64,000 nucleotides of DNA from positions 101,187,306 through 101,251,305 of the forward strand of contig NC_073695.1 in assembly GCF_029784165.1 (NCBI RefSeq). Direction: 5' to 3'. A model generated the notes under the pieces. The model ran no database searches, had not been told where the DNA came from, and was given only the letters and a program-made list of their open reading frames with translations. This DNA is from Wyeomyia smithii. Its lineage: Eukaryota > Arthropoda > Insecta > Diptera > Culicidae. Numbering within the stretch: the first letter of the stretch is position 1; every line of letters begins with the position of its first letter. Position numbers and translations under genes: made by a program. Below, piece by piece: positions 42,001 through 53,278 of this stretch.

Positions 42001-42489
42001 TTTCCTGTATGGACTTCCTCACTGCGACCAGAATCGTAGATCTATTGTGAGATATGACCGGGTGTTTGCTGTATCCCGCACTTCTGTTAATTGCAATACC
42101 TCTATTGAGAAGAAGTGGCATGCTTATTATTATTGTTCATCAGTGCTTGTGTGTAATGTGCTACTCTTCCTTTACACGCCTACTGTTCTACTATACCGAT
42201 ACTCGTTCCTCTTGCCAAATATCACCAATTATAATTCCCTGGAGAAGTTTCGTCGTGCGTCCTTCTGGCCAGTTTTATTGATAAGAGGGACTTATTTTTT
42301 GTTAAGAGGAAGTCACGCAAAGGAATTTGTAGATTTCAGCGTAAAGGAAGGGTAACTGGTGGGGAGCCTGAGAATAAACTCATGCTTAAGTCCTTTTGAC
42401 ATCGGATGGCCTGGTTCTACTAAGATTCGAACCCACGACCATTCGCTTGACAAAGCGGACTCTGCAACCTTGCGGCTACGCAGCTCCTC
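42001..42489 (-). mobile_element. tRNA-derived SINE, 489 bp, with 14-bp target duplication
   Basis: TGTCGGCCATTTTT flanks it exactly at 41987-42000 and 42490-42503. The minus strand starts GAGCTGCGTAGCCGCAAGG, with GTCGTGGGTTCGAATCTTAG as B box, then a long tRNA-unrelated body. It is longer than most insect SINEs, so it may include a second unit or a LINE-derived tail. Confidence 0.85.
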
Positions 42490-42965
42490 TGTCGGCCATT
42501 TTTACTTGAATGTCGGCCGTGAGTATAAAAGCTTTCTCTATGGTTTGGACGTCCTTCTGGCTAAACTATAACTTCTAGCTCCAGCTTGAGCTTGACCGAT
42601 CGCACATTTTGGGGTTGCTACTCCGTAATGAAGTCACACAAACAACCACCGTAAGATGGCTAATTTGGGATTATATCACCATCTTCAATGTAAATGTATG
42701 TTCAGTAAGTTTCGCTTTGCATAGATCGATAACGGCGCCGGCTCCGTCTTTACGGTCGCTTAGAGGAAGGAACAAAGGAAATGCTAAAACCATTGTTACT
42801 AGAAAGGTCTCTAACCACTGTTACAGAAAGGCAGTTCGAGACCTAGACTTGGATTTTAAAAATAAACTATACTTTAATTTTCTACTTCAACAACGATGAT
42901 GACTTTGTTATAAACCTCGTTGTCGATTGTGAACTAAACTTTGACACGTATTTTTTCATCCTTCA

Positions 42966-43409
42966 TGTTTATGTCGAATTCGTTTCCGCGGTGTAGCTAC
43001 ACTCGGACTACACTTTTTACCCCGTAAATGTTTTTTTTTTACTTACCGGACTACAATTTTTCTGTCTCTGACTACACTTTTGCTATCCCGGACTACACCC
43101 GAAAAAAGCAGAGTGTACTGTAGGGAGTTACCAACACATTCACACGTATGTGTCTAAACTGGTTTGTTTTGGTTCTCGTTCAACGTGGTAAAGTGTCAGG
43201 AAATTTTTTTCAGTACACTTGCGAGATGGAAATATGAAATAAAAACAAGGCGAAGTGACGATGGCGATAATGACCAAAACAAAACAAATTGACAGCTTTT
43301 CCTATTATTACGCATACCAATGCAACTACACTGAGAATGTTTTTCTTAAGTTGCAAAGTGTACTCCAGAACGGTGTAGCTACTCCGTGAAAACGAATTCG
43401 ACATTGAAT
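42966..43409. mobile_element. Inverted-repeat element with CGAATTCGTTTC ends
   Basis: ATGTCGAATTCGTTTCCGCG at the left pairs with GTGAAAACGAATTCGACAT at the right, followed inward by GGTGTAGCTACAC / GGTGTAGCTACTC and CTACACTTTT / CAAAGTGTAC. About 440 bp, no coding frame. Flanking duplication unclear. Confidence 0.7.
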
Positions 43410-44029
43410 TGTTGTTTATGATTTTATGCGTATAACTTCAACCTAAGTATGAATCTGCCTTTTTTTCAGATACAGTTTTAGTTGCTGGCTTCGATCTTTT
43501 TTGTCGACTTTGACAACAACCTTGACATCTATGTCAATTTAGATTTTGATTTTCAGTTGGATAACAAGCTTGATTTTAAGATATTAGGTGTGATTTACCC
43601 TTTTCTTAAAAATTTTGATTTTCTTTCCAGCTTCTACCTTTGATCCATTCTGTTTAATTGGTTTTGTTGAGGCTCCGACTTCGATGACAAACTTGACTTC
43701 TGACAGGCCGTCGTGATTTCGATCTCATGGCTAGAGCTAATTTTAAAGTCGACTGTAGGTATCATTCTTGATTCATGAAATTCATCTCAAAGTCTACAAA
43801 GTTCGCTTTGACAAGCTTGTAGTTGTGGGCTCAAGTCTTGGTAGGATTTAGCGATTAGGTTGTCAAAAGACTTCACCGTGCGTCCATTTTTAGGCTCCTG
43901 ACCTCATACATCCCAATAACATTCCTCTCGACAAAATAATTCCTTCTTTTAATGAAATTGGTTATCGTTTTCTTCAGAGAATTGGCGCGATATTGGCAGA
44001 GGTTCTTCTCGACAACATAAGCATCCCTA

Positions 44030-45063
44030 CCCAAGCAGCACTTGCAACATGTTTTCAAATGAGACTACTCAATATTTGTTGTTTTTAAACTTTTTAACGG
44101 TGCAAGATACTTTTCCGGTTACTCTAAAGAAATTTAAAAGAATTGAGCAACATTTTGTTATTTACGTGTATCATTCTCGTAACTGAACACTAGAAATTGC
44201 TCAACAGTTTTCTGCAATCTATTTCCAACTGCATATTTCATGATGCTTTTAAATAACGATAATGTCACATGATGTTGCATATTGTTGTTTCAAAAATGTT
44301 TTCTTCTGAGGAAAGCAAACAAGTAATGGAAATGTATAGCAACATCTTGTTAAACCATATATTTGCTAAAATTACTTCACAGTAAACAGCCATCTTAAAT
44401 ATAAATGAATGATAAATGATTATTGTTGGAAATATGGTTTTGTTATTTCATATTTCGCATGATTAAAGCAGGTATTAGACGACGCAAATATTTGCTATTT
44501 TCGGTACGATTTTTATTTGCACAAAATAAAATCTGTATTAAAAAATAGCAAATATTTGCTTCGTCTAATACCTGCTTAAAACTGCATATCCACTGAGCAA
44601 GGTATTCTGAGCTATCGTTTCCCAAAACATTGTTTATAATTTGGTGAGTTTGAAACATGAAATTTCTTTTTATAAAAGGCGCGGGAATAATTACGAAGTA
44701 AAAACATTTTTTGCACGGTAAATTCCGAATCGCAGGTAGAATTACATACCTATCAGAAGCGTAAGTAGAGAAAAATTTCGATATATTTGTAGTTAAATGA
44801 AACTTCGCGACACCATCACCGAAGCGTAATGAGAGTAAAGGTAAACAAGTTTTATTTCTCCTCTCTTTTCTTTCTATACTGCAGCGGCTATCGATGCAGA
44901 TGATGATTTAACATAGCACTGTTAGTTGAATATAGGCTCCACCTCTTGCGCTTTTTCGGTTATTTACAAGTTGAATAAAAGTAACGGATGCGAATTATTA
45001 CAATCTTTGAATGCTGCCTTGAGAGTTGCATTTGCTTCATTGCAACAATGTGTGCTGCTTGGG
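44030..45063. mobile_element. TA-flanked MITE with CCCAAGCAGCAC termini
   Basis: CCCAAGCAGCACTTGCAACA (44030) and the inverse CCCAAGCAGCACACATTGTT (45063) with TA on both sides. Contains a smaller TTAA-type MITE (44468-44575). Otherwise AT-rich with no transposase. Confidence 0.75.
44468..44575. mobile_element. 108-bp TTAA-flanked hairpin MITE
   Basis: GCAGGTATTAGACGA...TCGTCTAATACCTGC with further pairing of GCAAATATTTGCTATTTT. Flanked by TTAAA on both sides. A TTAA target suggests a piggyBac-like source. Confidence 0.8.
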
Positions 45064-45640
45064 TAATACTTAAAAATTTAAATTTTACTATAATAATTCA
45101 TCACCAAATATAAATTTTCCTTCTCTGCCGAAGAAGCCTGTAGAGCAAGCAAAGAATTTAAAGTAAATAATTAATGTTTTAGTAAACAATGCTTGCCTCT
45201 AGCGTGAAGATGCTGTCATGAGAATCTCTGTAATCTTGTGATGAAAGAACGAAATAAGTTTAGATCTCGATTCTTTCGACGTGACACCGATCACTTACCT
45301 TGCAAAAATTTATAGATGTAGTCCGGAAAATCGTCGAACTTCTAAGCCATATGACACTCGCTTACTTTTCATCTGTCGCCATTTTTCTACTTTTCAGCTC
45401 AAACGGCACTTCATTTGACATATAAAAACAAAACAAATCAACTGAAAGTGTTTTGCACATAATAATCAATGTGATGAAACAGTAGGGCAGATTCAAGTAA
45501 AATTCACTTGAAAGGGATGTTGGAATCATACGTAAATGAAGTGCAGCTCATAGATGTAAGTTGATGTGTGCGACAACTTAAAACGAAAGTGAAAAGTGAT
45601 TGAATTCGATACAAAAATTCTTTAGTAAAAAAAAGCAGAG
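45064..45640. other. No gene seen
   Basis: AT-rich intronic DNA. Confidence 0.35.
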
Positions 45641-45957
45641 TAGGGTGTCCCAAAAAAAATCGCTGTTGAAAAAGTCAATGTGCTCAGCCCTAAATTGAAA
45701 GATAATGTTCTTTATAGCATTGTTGTAGAACATTTCGACTTTTTAAAAAATTGTTTTTAGGTTGCCCAAACGTGATTTATTAAAATCTGTTCGATTCCTA
45801 CATTTTTCCAAATATTTATTTTATTATTGTGGAGTTGTTTTTGAACATTTTGCATAGTTCAGTTCAACATTGTATTTAATTTTTTGACTCCCAGAGCCCA
45901 TTAAACATCACAGAAAAATTAATTTTTTTAATTATATTTAGATAAAACCCTTTAAAA

Positions 45958-47070
45958 TTCAGTACACCCTAGGGATTATCGAAAAAATGCCCACGGACCA
46001 TTATTTCATCTTTACGGACAGTCTCAGTTCCATTGAGGCTCTCCGATCGATGAAAGATGTTAAGCACTCTCCGTATTTCCTGGGGAAAATACGGGAACAT
46101 CTGAGTGCTTTATCTGAAAAATCTACTCAGATTACCTTAGCGTGGGTCCCTTCTCACTGCTCGATACCGGGTAATGAGAAAGCGGACTCTTTGGCTAAGG
46201 TGGGCGCAACAAACGGTGATATTTATGAAAGACCAATTGCCTTTAATGAATTTTTCGCACTTGTACGTCAGAATACGATCATCAGTTGGCAAAATGCTTG
46301 GACCAGAGGGGAATTGGGAAGGTGGTTACATTCCATAATCCCCAAAGTATCGACGAACCCGTGGTTCAAGGGGTTGGATGTAGGTCGGGATTTCATTTGC
46401 GTGATGTCCCGGCTTATGTCCAATCACTATAGATTTGACGCGCTCCTCCGTCGTGTTGGGCTCGGGGAAAGTGGTATCTGTGCCTGTGGTGAAGGTTATC
46501 ACGACATAGAGCATGTGGTTTGGTCATGCCCTGTACACCGTGACGCCAGGTCTAAATTAATAGCTTCCCTGCAGGCCGAGGGTAGACAGCCGGCTGTTCC
46601 TGTTCGTGATGTCTTGGCGAGCCGTGACCTATCCTACATGTCCCTTATATACGTTTTCCTGAAATCCATCCACGCCCCAGTCTAGTCCCGTTCCCCTCCG
46701 TCTACACCCAACAAAACGACAAGAACACGTTTGAACCTTAAGCACAAAACCAGCAACCAGACCCCGCACAACAGAACCAGGACCCAAGGACTACGAGCCT
46801 CTGTCCCAACTCACGACATCGTGGCTCAGCAGAACGAATCCATACATGCCATTCGACGATTATCAGACGACCATTGAACAACAAAACACTGATTGGAAAT
46901 CCCATGCTAGTTTTAAGTTAGACTTAATTTCAGCTCGTAGTCGGCAGCGAGGATAAAAAATTTGCTTTAGTTTTTAAGTCATCAGATATAATTGGCGCCG
47001 TTAAACATTAAATTGTATTTGTGCCGTGTCAAATAAATGTTATGTGAAGAAAAAAAAAAAAAAAAAAAAA
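45958..47070 (+). mobile_element. 5'-truncated RNase-H LINE inserted in the palindromic element
   Basis: CCCTTTAAAA is duplicated at 45948-45957 and 47071-47080. The uninterrupted host sequence (AAAACCCTTCAAAACACAAA) is seen in the second copy near 55934. Ends in poly-A from 47051. Contains the reading frame 45960-46685 and a 365-base 3' UTR ending GTGTCAAATAAATGTTATGTG. Confidence 0.9.
45960..46685 (+). pseudogene. LINE pol C-terminus: RNase H domain and zinc-binding tail
   Basis: Open from the truncation point to a stop. KMPTDHYFIFTDSLSSIEAL has the RNase H catalytic Asp (FTDS) and following Glu. ITLAWVPSHCSIPGNEKADS carries the conserved WVPSH and the Asp of NEKADSLAK. The tail has CACGEGYHDIEHVVWSC, the Cys/His motif found after RNase H in I-superfamily LINEs, and ends YMSLIYVFLKSIHAPV. 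RNase H would remove RNA template during integration. EN and RT are absent because of truncation, so the copy cannot move. The frame has no stops, so the insertion is relatively recent. Confidence 0.85.
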
Positions 47071-48239
47071 CCCTTTAAAACACAAATAAAATTTTTTTTA
47101 TCAAGAACTGAATTTTCTTTGCAATGCGGGATTTACAACTAAAATTTACATTAAAAAAGATACTTGATACTTGAGATATTGAGAAAATTATGAATTTTAA
47201 CAAATATGTTTAATAACTGTTTAATTTTGGGAGATAAAAAATAACAATGTTCAGAAAACAAATGCGTTTTTAGATGGCTGATAACTTATTAGAAGGTTTG
47301 AAAATTCGGAAAAATCTGCGAAAAAAGTTAGAAGGAAAATTGTGATTTTAAGTGCCTTCTAATAGAAAACTCAATGTTGCTCGTAATATGTAAGAGATAG
47401 AAACATGATGTCTTCGGTAAAGTTTCTTTTTTTAAGATAACCTAAAACTTTGTCAAAGACACCTTGCGTCTATCTTATTCTGATTAAAAAGTAATTTTTT
47501 ATTTTCACTCATTGGTGGATTGATCAGCCATCTTTCTACATTAAAAGATGCAATTTTGAATATTCTTAAACTTCTTCGTACATACCTTATGGCTCTAATC
47601 AACATTTGAATCACTATTTAGGAAATTATGAGCACAAACGGCAAAATAAAACACTGTGCAATGGAAATATTGAGCTTTAGTGGCATTTTTGACAAAATAC
47701 ATAGTTTTCCATCACATGTAAAAACGTCAATATCTCAGCCCCCCGATAGGATATCAAGGATCACTATTCATGTAAATTTTTGTCTTGAATTCCGCTTAGC
47801 AGTAAAAATTTCTGTTCTTGATCAAGAAATTTTTTTATATGTGTTTTGGGGGGTTTTATCTAAAAGTTATGAGAAAAGTTCACTTTTTGTGATGTTCAAT
47901 GGGCTCTGTGAGTCAAATAATTGAATGCGATGCTGAACCAAACCATGAAAAATATTCAAAAACAACCCCACAAAAATAAAAAATAAATGGAAAAATGTAG
48001 GAATCGAACAGATTTGAAAAAGTGTAAAAGGGTGGTTTTGTAGCTTAAAAAAGTCATTCTTTTCATAAATCACGTTTGGGCAACCTTAAAACGATTTTTT
48101 AAAAAGTCGATATGTTCTACAAAAATGCTATAAATAACATTATCTTTCGATTTAGGGCTGAGCACCTTGACATATTCAACATCGATTTTTTTTTGGACAC
48201 CCTAATGTAGAGTCATTTTCCTATCCATTTCATGAAACA

Positions 48240-48700
48240 CTTGGATGGAGCGTACGTAGTTTTTTCAGTGTATGTACCACTGACGCTGCTACGACTACCG
48301 CTTCTGGTAACCACTGCAGCAGCCGCTGCTACTTACTCAAGACCGTGCTTGTGGCCGTCCACTAGTGTACTGATTGGTTTGAGCAGAAGTAGGCTCTTAT
48401 ATAGTCTCGATCTTACATTCTCGGTTAACTAGGAATGATAATCTGTCGACTGTGTTAGGGAAACGACTTCAACGATTTCAACAGGCCTTGACAATTTTCA
48501 AGAATACAATAGTTCAAATAATCAAAGTACAGTTTTCTGCTCTTGGTGGGTGCATAGAGGATTTTCCAATCGATTGCTATAACAATGAAGAAATCGGTTA
48601 TAATCTGACTGAGTTTTGAACATTTGAAAGTGAATAATCTTCGTGACACTCTCGATGTTTTCTGTTTATTTTAAATTGTACCCCTATATATGTTGCCATA
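48240..48700 (-). repeat. TATA-bearing dispersed repeat, copy 2
   Basis: The minus strand contains AGCAATCGATTGGAAAATCC, GAACTATTGTATTCTTGAAA, ATTGTCAAGGCCTGTTGAAA, AGTCGACAGATTATCATTCC, GACTATATAAGAGCCTAC, then CCAATCAGTACAC about 30 bases after the TATA and GCAGCGGCTGCTGCAG. Same order and strand as 38030-38425. Confidence 0.65.
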
Positions 48701-48866
48701 ATTCAACTTCAAAAACCTCAATTCAACCCGTCCAAAAATTGCCATAAAGTTTTAGTAAATTCTGAGAGACTACTTGCAACATCTGGTCCAGTTGTTGCAA
48801 GATAAGTCAAGTTTCTTTTATGATAAACATTCCCAGAAAAATGTATGTAGTCTCCCCAGAGAATTA

Positions 48867-48969
48867 TAATTGCCCAAGTTACAATGTTGGTTTTATTGAA
48901 GTTTATAGCGCTTTCGGCTGTTTTGAGCACTATAAAACTTTGATAAAACCAACATTGTTACTTGGGCGG
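48867..48969. mobile_element. Hairpin MITE with CCCAAGTAACAATGTTGG ends
   Basis: Left CCCAAGTTACAATGTTGG and right CCAACATTGTTACTTGGG are nearly perfect inverted repeats, extended by TTTTAT and TATAGCGC/GCACTATA. About 100 bp. Flanking duplication not clear. Confidence 0.7.
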
Positions 48970-49179
48970 TTGTACTGGCAGGAAGTTCAGTGTAGTAGAG
49001 TAGACTTGAAATCGAAGGGTGAAAACTTGTACACAAGCACGGATATAAATGGTAAGTGTGTCACCTACTTTTGAAAGTGATTTAACCGATAATATGAAGA
49101 ATGGAGTACAGACAATACCTGGACAATATCACAGTAAATCAAGTGTTTCTGGGTGGAGTGATTACTGCCGTTCAAATCA

Positions 49180-49255
49180 TAGTAGTCCCATGTTCTACAC
49201 AAACCTTATGCACGCTGGGACGACTATGCTTGGAAGGGCAGATTAGCCCATACAA
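49180..49255 (-). repeat. Segment shared with 54310-54400 (opposite strand)
   Basis: CCCATGTTCTACACAAACC, TTATGCACGCTGGGACGAC matches the reverse complement of GCGTGCATAAGGTTTGTGTA, GAACATGGGACTAC at 54342-54375. Part of a larger dispersed family. Confidence 0.6.
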
Positions 49256-49855
49256 AAAAATTTTTTTTCCTCCGTGTGTTTGGTTTACTCACCGTTGGAA
49301 GCGGCGGTCTCGTGCAGTCCAAAGACTGATATATTGATTTGGTAGGATTACTCAAACATTGAAAAAGGTCTGAAATATTTTATCCTTTTTATAACAGATA
49401 GGTATATCTAAATGATGCCATGTGTTAGAGCAGGCTTGTTTCGAGGAAATTGTCTGAGTTTGCATTAAGAAATACTGAAAAAATTGATTTTAAAAATCTA
49501 AAATAGTTTTGAAACATCTAGATTAGATTAGATAGACTCTTAAACCTAAACCTAAGGCTTTTCGGAATATCCAAAATAATTGCTATTAAAGTGAAAGTAA
49601 ATTAAAAAAATCATATCCATGAAATATTTTTAACGTGAAACAGTTATCTTTGTTTCAAACGCTTTTTTTTTTGAAAATATTCATTGCAAGTCAAAAGGAT
49701 TAGGTAACTTAATTGTCTATATGAAACTTGAGTTTGAATAGGTTTGAAATTACCGTTTTTACTGATTTAAGTTTTTGCTTTTCAAAATCACATTTTTGTT
49801 GTACCTAATCTTGGCTAGAAGAAACCGTTACATACGCTACCATCGCAATCGTTCT
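49256..49855. other. No gene seen
   Basis: AT-rich intronic DNA. Confidence 0.35.
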
Positions 49856-49940
49856 GTGCATTACTAACAGTTGGCTTCGAATTCTATGCCGAATAAACAG
49901 AAGATCAAATTCCAAAACGGAAAGTAGCACGTGGGATTTA
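49856..49940 (+). mobile_element. SINE 3' fragment
   Basis: AACAGTTGGCTTCGAA, AATAAACAGAAGATCAAATT and CGGAAAGTAGCACG match the 3' part of the SINE at 39520-39745 in the opposite orientation. The tRNA-like head is absent. Confidence 0.55.
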
Positions 49941-52075
49941 CTTTGCTTTGATTCTTTATTAGGCGTCTAAATTGGGTCCTAACATTATTATAGAATTCAT
50001 GACGAGCAGCATATTTTAGAAATCAGTTAAGAAATATTTAGGTGTTTTTCGATCGGCACATTTACAAAAAAAAATCATAGTATAATTTTATAATTATAAT
50101 TTTGATAGAATTTTTCTCGCTGGAATCATTCTCCACCTGTAATTACGAAGGATATCCAGAATAATTCCGCCTAGCTTCATCTTTATCATTGACATAGAAA
50201 CCTACCGACCCTGGCAGACTTTCAGCTTTGCTCAGGTGTCTAGCGCATCATACTTTCTGGCTTACTACATATACTAAGTCAGTCATGAAGTAGACAATGT
50301 TGCTCTTCTCTAGTACCTGTGGCCAGTTATTAACTAGTAAGATAGTAGTAGCTGATAATGGTGAGCTTTGTTTCTTATTGAACATTAGACTGAATAACTG
50401 CTCATGTGCAGTAATTCGTGGATATTGTTCGCGTTACGAAATCGGAGCGATTTTAAAGATGTTGCAACTTTTTCTGTCATAGCAGACATAAACTGCGTAA
50501 TTCCACTTACAAACAAGGTAAAGGTCAATCCCCATGGAGCCATATGGACCACAAAGTGCGTATGAAGTACAACTTTCACAATCAATAGAAAACCCACAAC
50601 TCAAGGAAGTGATAATCAATGAAATTAGTTCCCGATCATGAGCTAAGTTAATATTATACTCATCAGGGCCGCAAAAATCGAATTATGGCTCGGAAAATAT
50701 CCCTCTTCTGTACTGCCGTGCGTGCCTCAGGCTTCCAGTTTTCCGAATGTTTCACCACGGGATGTCTTTGTTGTTATCGATACGATTGTTTTACGTCAGC
50801 AGCATTGGGCCATCGATTCACTCTTCACCAAAGATGCTCTTAGTGCGATGATGCCGACTCCGCTCACAGTCAAGTTGGCTATTAGGTGTGTGATACATGT
50901 ACTTATTACAGTAAACAGTAGACTTGGTAGCTGTGGCACCTTTGTCTGGAGCCGACCGGAGATGTCGGATACGCGATCCAGCAGCAGCAGCACAAGAATT
51001 TCAGGGCCAAAACATTTCCTAGTGTGCTAGGTCTGGGTTCGGCATGATGTTCTTGGTGAATCCAGCTGTCTCTCTGTGGTGTGACCCGTACGGAGGAAGC
51101 GACGTACTTACAAAGGCCTGAATAAGTCGAAAGAATGAATATGAACAAGACGACTGTTTGCTGTTGCTCCCGAATGGCCGGATGTATTAAAATTTATGCA
51201 TTTACTCTTTGTTTCGAGCAAAGCCGCATGTAGAGCGAGAACAGATTGGAGGTCTTGCATTCCATAAGCGGACTAATTCACAGCTCGAATTGCGGCAGCT
51301 TAATGGAAGGGGAAGGTGGGACGGGGGGCACCGTGCGGTCTGTGTGAAAATGATGCTCGTCGGCAGGCGAACACCGAGAGCACTAGCAGCACTAAAAGCA
51401 CCACATTACACACAATGTTCAATTTATGTCATGGTCAACCGTACTGAGTGAATAAATTGCATTATTGCTTTTCTTTTGCTTTTTCGGTGTCTCTTTTTTT
51501 TAATGCCATTCGGGGGGTTTCCACAAGTGGTCTGTTCACTGTTGCTTGCTGGCGCTCTCTGGTCGGTTGATATGGCCAGCAACAGATTGTACGGTGTGGC
51601 ACATGGTCAGACGGACGGCATGCGGTGGGGGGCGGCTGCCGGTCTGAGAAGAACAGGCTAAGATGGAAAATGGTCGATGTCGCAAAAAGAAGATTTCAAT
51701 TTTCAATTTACCTCGGATGGACTGCCGAACGAGCGAGAGCGGGTTTGGTTTAGCACAGTTTGAGTTTGAAGAAAATGGTGGAAATGAAGGGTGGTAAAAA
51801 ACTGAAAGGGATTTAAGTAGTTTGTTAAACTCTATTGTTTGTCGGTCTGAATTGTATAGTTATGAATTTATATGATAATTTCACCTTTGCATTGGAACCG
51901 TCGTTTATGCTGAAGTTAGAGCAATGCACTTTAATATAATGAAATTTTCTCGAAATAAATGAGTAATCATATGCTGAACGCAATTGAAAAGCTTTGTAAT
52001 AATCAATGTTTTCCTCAATGTATTAATGTTCATGTTAATGTGATAAAAAGGCTGCTTTTAAACTATTGTTTTGTG
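49941..52075. other. Intronic DNA without recognised gene
   Basis: Contains opposed open frames between 50385 and 51150. The minus-strand frame 50997-50796 is hydrophobic in part (LPSLLFTVISTCITHLIANL) but has no diagnostic motif and no neighbouring exons in register. A GC-richer patch at 51200-51660 has no coding support either. Confidence 0.4.
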
Positions 52076-52079
52076 TAGT

Positions 52080-52340
52080 ATAATTACTGGTTATATTAGA
52101 GTCTTTCCACGTAACAACGGCAATCAATCTAGACGAAACATTTATGTTTTTTGTTTGTTATGTTTTAATAATTTTTCCCTCGATTGCTACACGAACACAG
52201 GAATTCCGTTGAACACTAAGCGACTTTTAAGCTTTTAAAAAGAGACTAATTCCGTACCATTTTCTGTTTTTATATTTTCATTTTGAACTCCTGTAGCGGA
52301 ATTCCCTGAAAGACATAGTGCTACGTCAAAAATTATTTTG
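52080..52340 (-). repeat. TATA-bearing dispersed repeat, diverged copy
   Basis: The minus strand begins GACGTAGCACTATGTCTTTC, AGGGAATTCCGC, contains TAGCAATCGAGGG and ends near CTAATATAACC. Same family as 38030 and 48240, more decayed. Confidence 0.5.
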
Positions 52341-53095
52341 GTAATTTAGTTAATATCACTCTTGCTGGCGCTTACCCAAACGGAGTAGCGTCTTAACTGG
52401 TACCATGGAGCTTATGCGATGTTGCCATAACTCACACCACTCGCTTACCATATTGAAACATTAAAATAAACTCGAGTAAGAAAACGTTGAAACGCGTTTT
52501 ACCAAATAGTTGTTCAATCGAGTTTCCGATAAAACTCAGCGCACTCAATTTAAATATAGGAAAACTATCGATAGAACAGTAGTATATAAAAAAACCCTCC
52601 TCGAAAATGAGTTGTTACCTTAAAAACCCAATCAATAAAGTTATCAATACTAATCTATATATCATGCTTGCATTGTGATTGAGATTATGCTGCAGAACAC
52701 TCTTTTTACTTAGCAAGAAGCATGAAACATGTACGATGAACTAACAAAATCAATTAGATCGCCAGCTTTCACTTGTGTTCTTTAACATCAAAATAGTGAA
52801 TGTAGGGGTACACTGGGTCCTCCCACAGCAGGGTAATAAAAATTGCTTATTAATTTCTTAATTCTTTTGAATTCGTTTCGGCAAAGAATATAAAAAATAG
52901 TTCTGAGTTAAAGCTAAAAAAGACCATTTGACTATTGTAATTAACATTATTAAGTTCAAAACTAATGCAATTTTAAATTAAATTTGAGAAAAATATCAGC
53001 AGCAAAATAATAATATGTCAACATGATGTTTCATTACAAAGAAAAACCACCCAAACATCTCCTTTCCTATATTTCCTCACGCATTTCTATCGATT
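52341..53095. other. No gene seen
   Basis: AT-rich intronic DNA. Confidence 0.35.
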
Positions 53096-53098
53096 TGC

Positions 53099-53126
53099 TG
53101 ACGCACGCACGCACGCATGCACGCAC
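53099..53126. repeat. ACGC microsatellite
   Basis: Seven or so CACG/ACGC units directly next to the Harbinger-type MITE. Confidence 0.85.
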
Positions 53127-53129
53127 TAA

Positions 53130-53275
53130 GGCCGTTGACATACTAGCGCGTTCTGCGTTGCGGAGACGGTTCGCCTTGCCGTGGGTTAATGTACAGCGCT
53201 AAGTAGAGCTGTACATTAACCCACGGCAAGGCGAACCGTCTCCGCAACGCAGAACGCGTCAGTATGTAAACGGCC
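53130..53275. mobile_element. Harbinger-type hairpin MITE, 146 bp
   Basis: GGCCGTTGACATACTAGCGC and the inverse GGCCGTTTACATACTGACGC are flanked by TAA on both sides (53127-53129, 53276-53278), the PIF/Harbinger signature. The body is an almost perfect hairpin: GTTCTGCGTTGCGGAGACGG, TTCGCCTTGCCGTGGGTTAA, TGTAC on one arm and the inverse on the other, with a loop near 53200. Confidence 0.9.
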
Positions 53276-53278
53276 TAA

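Larger units (their letters stand above)
41601..43840. repeat. Degenerate GACTTTGATTTC-type simple repeat, interrupted twice
   Basis: Loose hexamer-based repeats such as TCGACTTTGACATC, CACTTTGACTTTGATTTCG, GGTTTGGAGTTTGATTTAG and GATTTTGATTTTCAG fill 41640-41940, 42840-42970 and 43490-43830. The intervals are occupied by a SINE (42001-42489) and an inverted-repeat element (42966-43409). The parts probably were one array before the insertions. Confidence 0.5.
45641..48207. mobile_element. Palindromic CATTAGGGTGTCCC element, copy 1 (with LINE insertion)
   Basis: Left TAGGGTGTCCCAAAAAAAAT, GTTGAAAAAGTCAATGTGCT, CAGCCCTAA and GGTTGCCCAAACGTGATT are inverted at the right end (AATCACGTTTGGGCAACC, TTAGGGCTGAGCACCTTGAC, GGACACCCTAATG). 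The order and spacing equal those of copy 2 at 55577-57072 after removal of the 1.1-kb LINE at 45958-47070. The right end is followed by TA; the left end is slightly eroded. No transposase frame. Confidence 0.85.
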
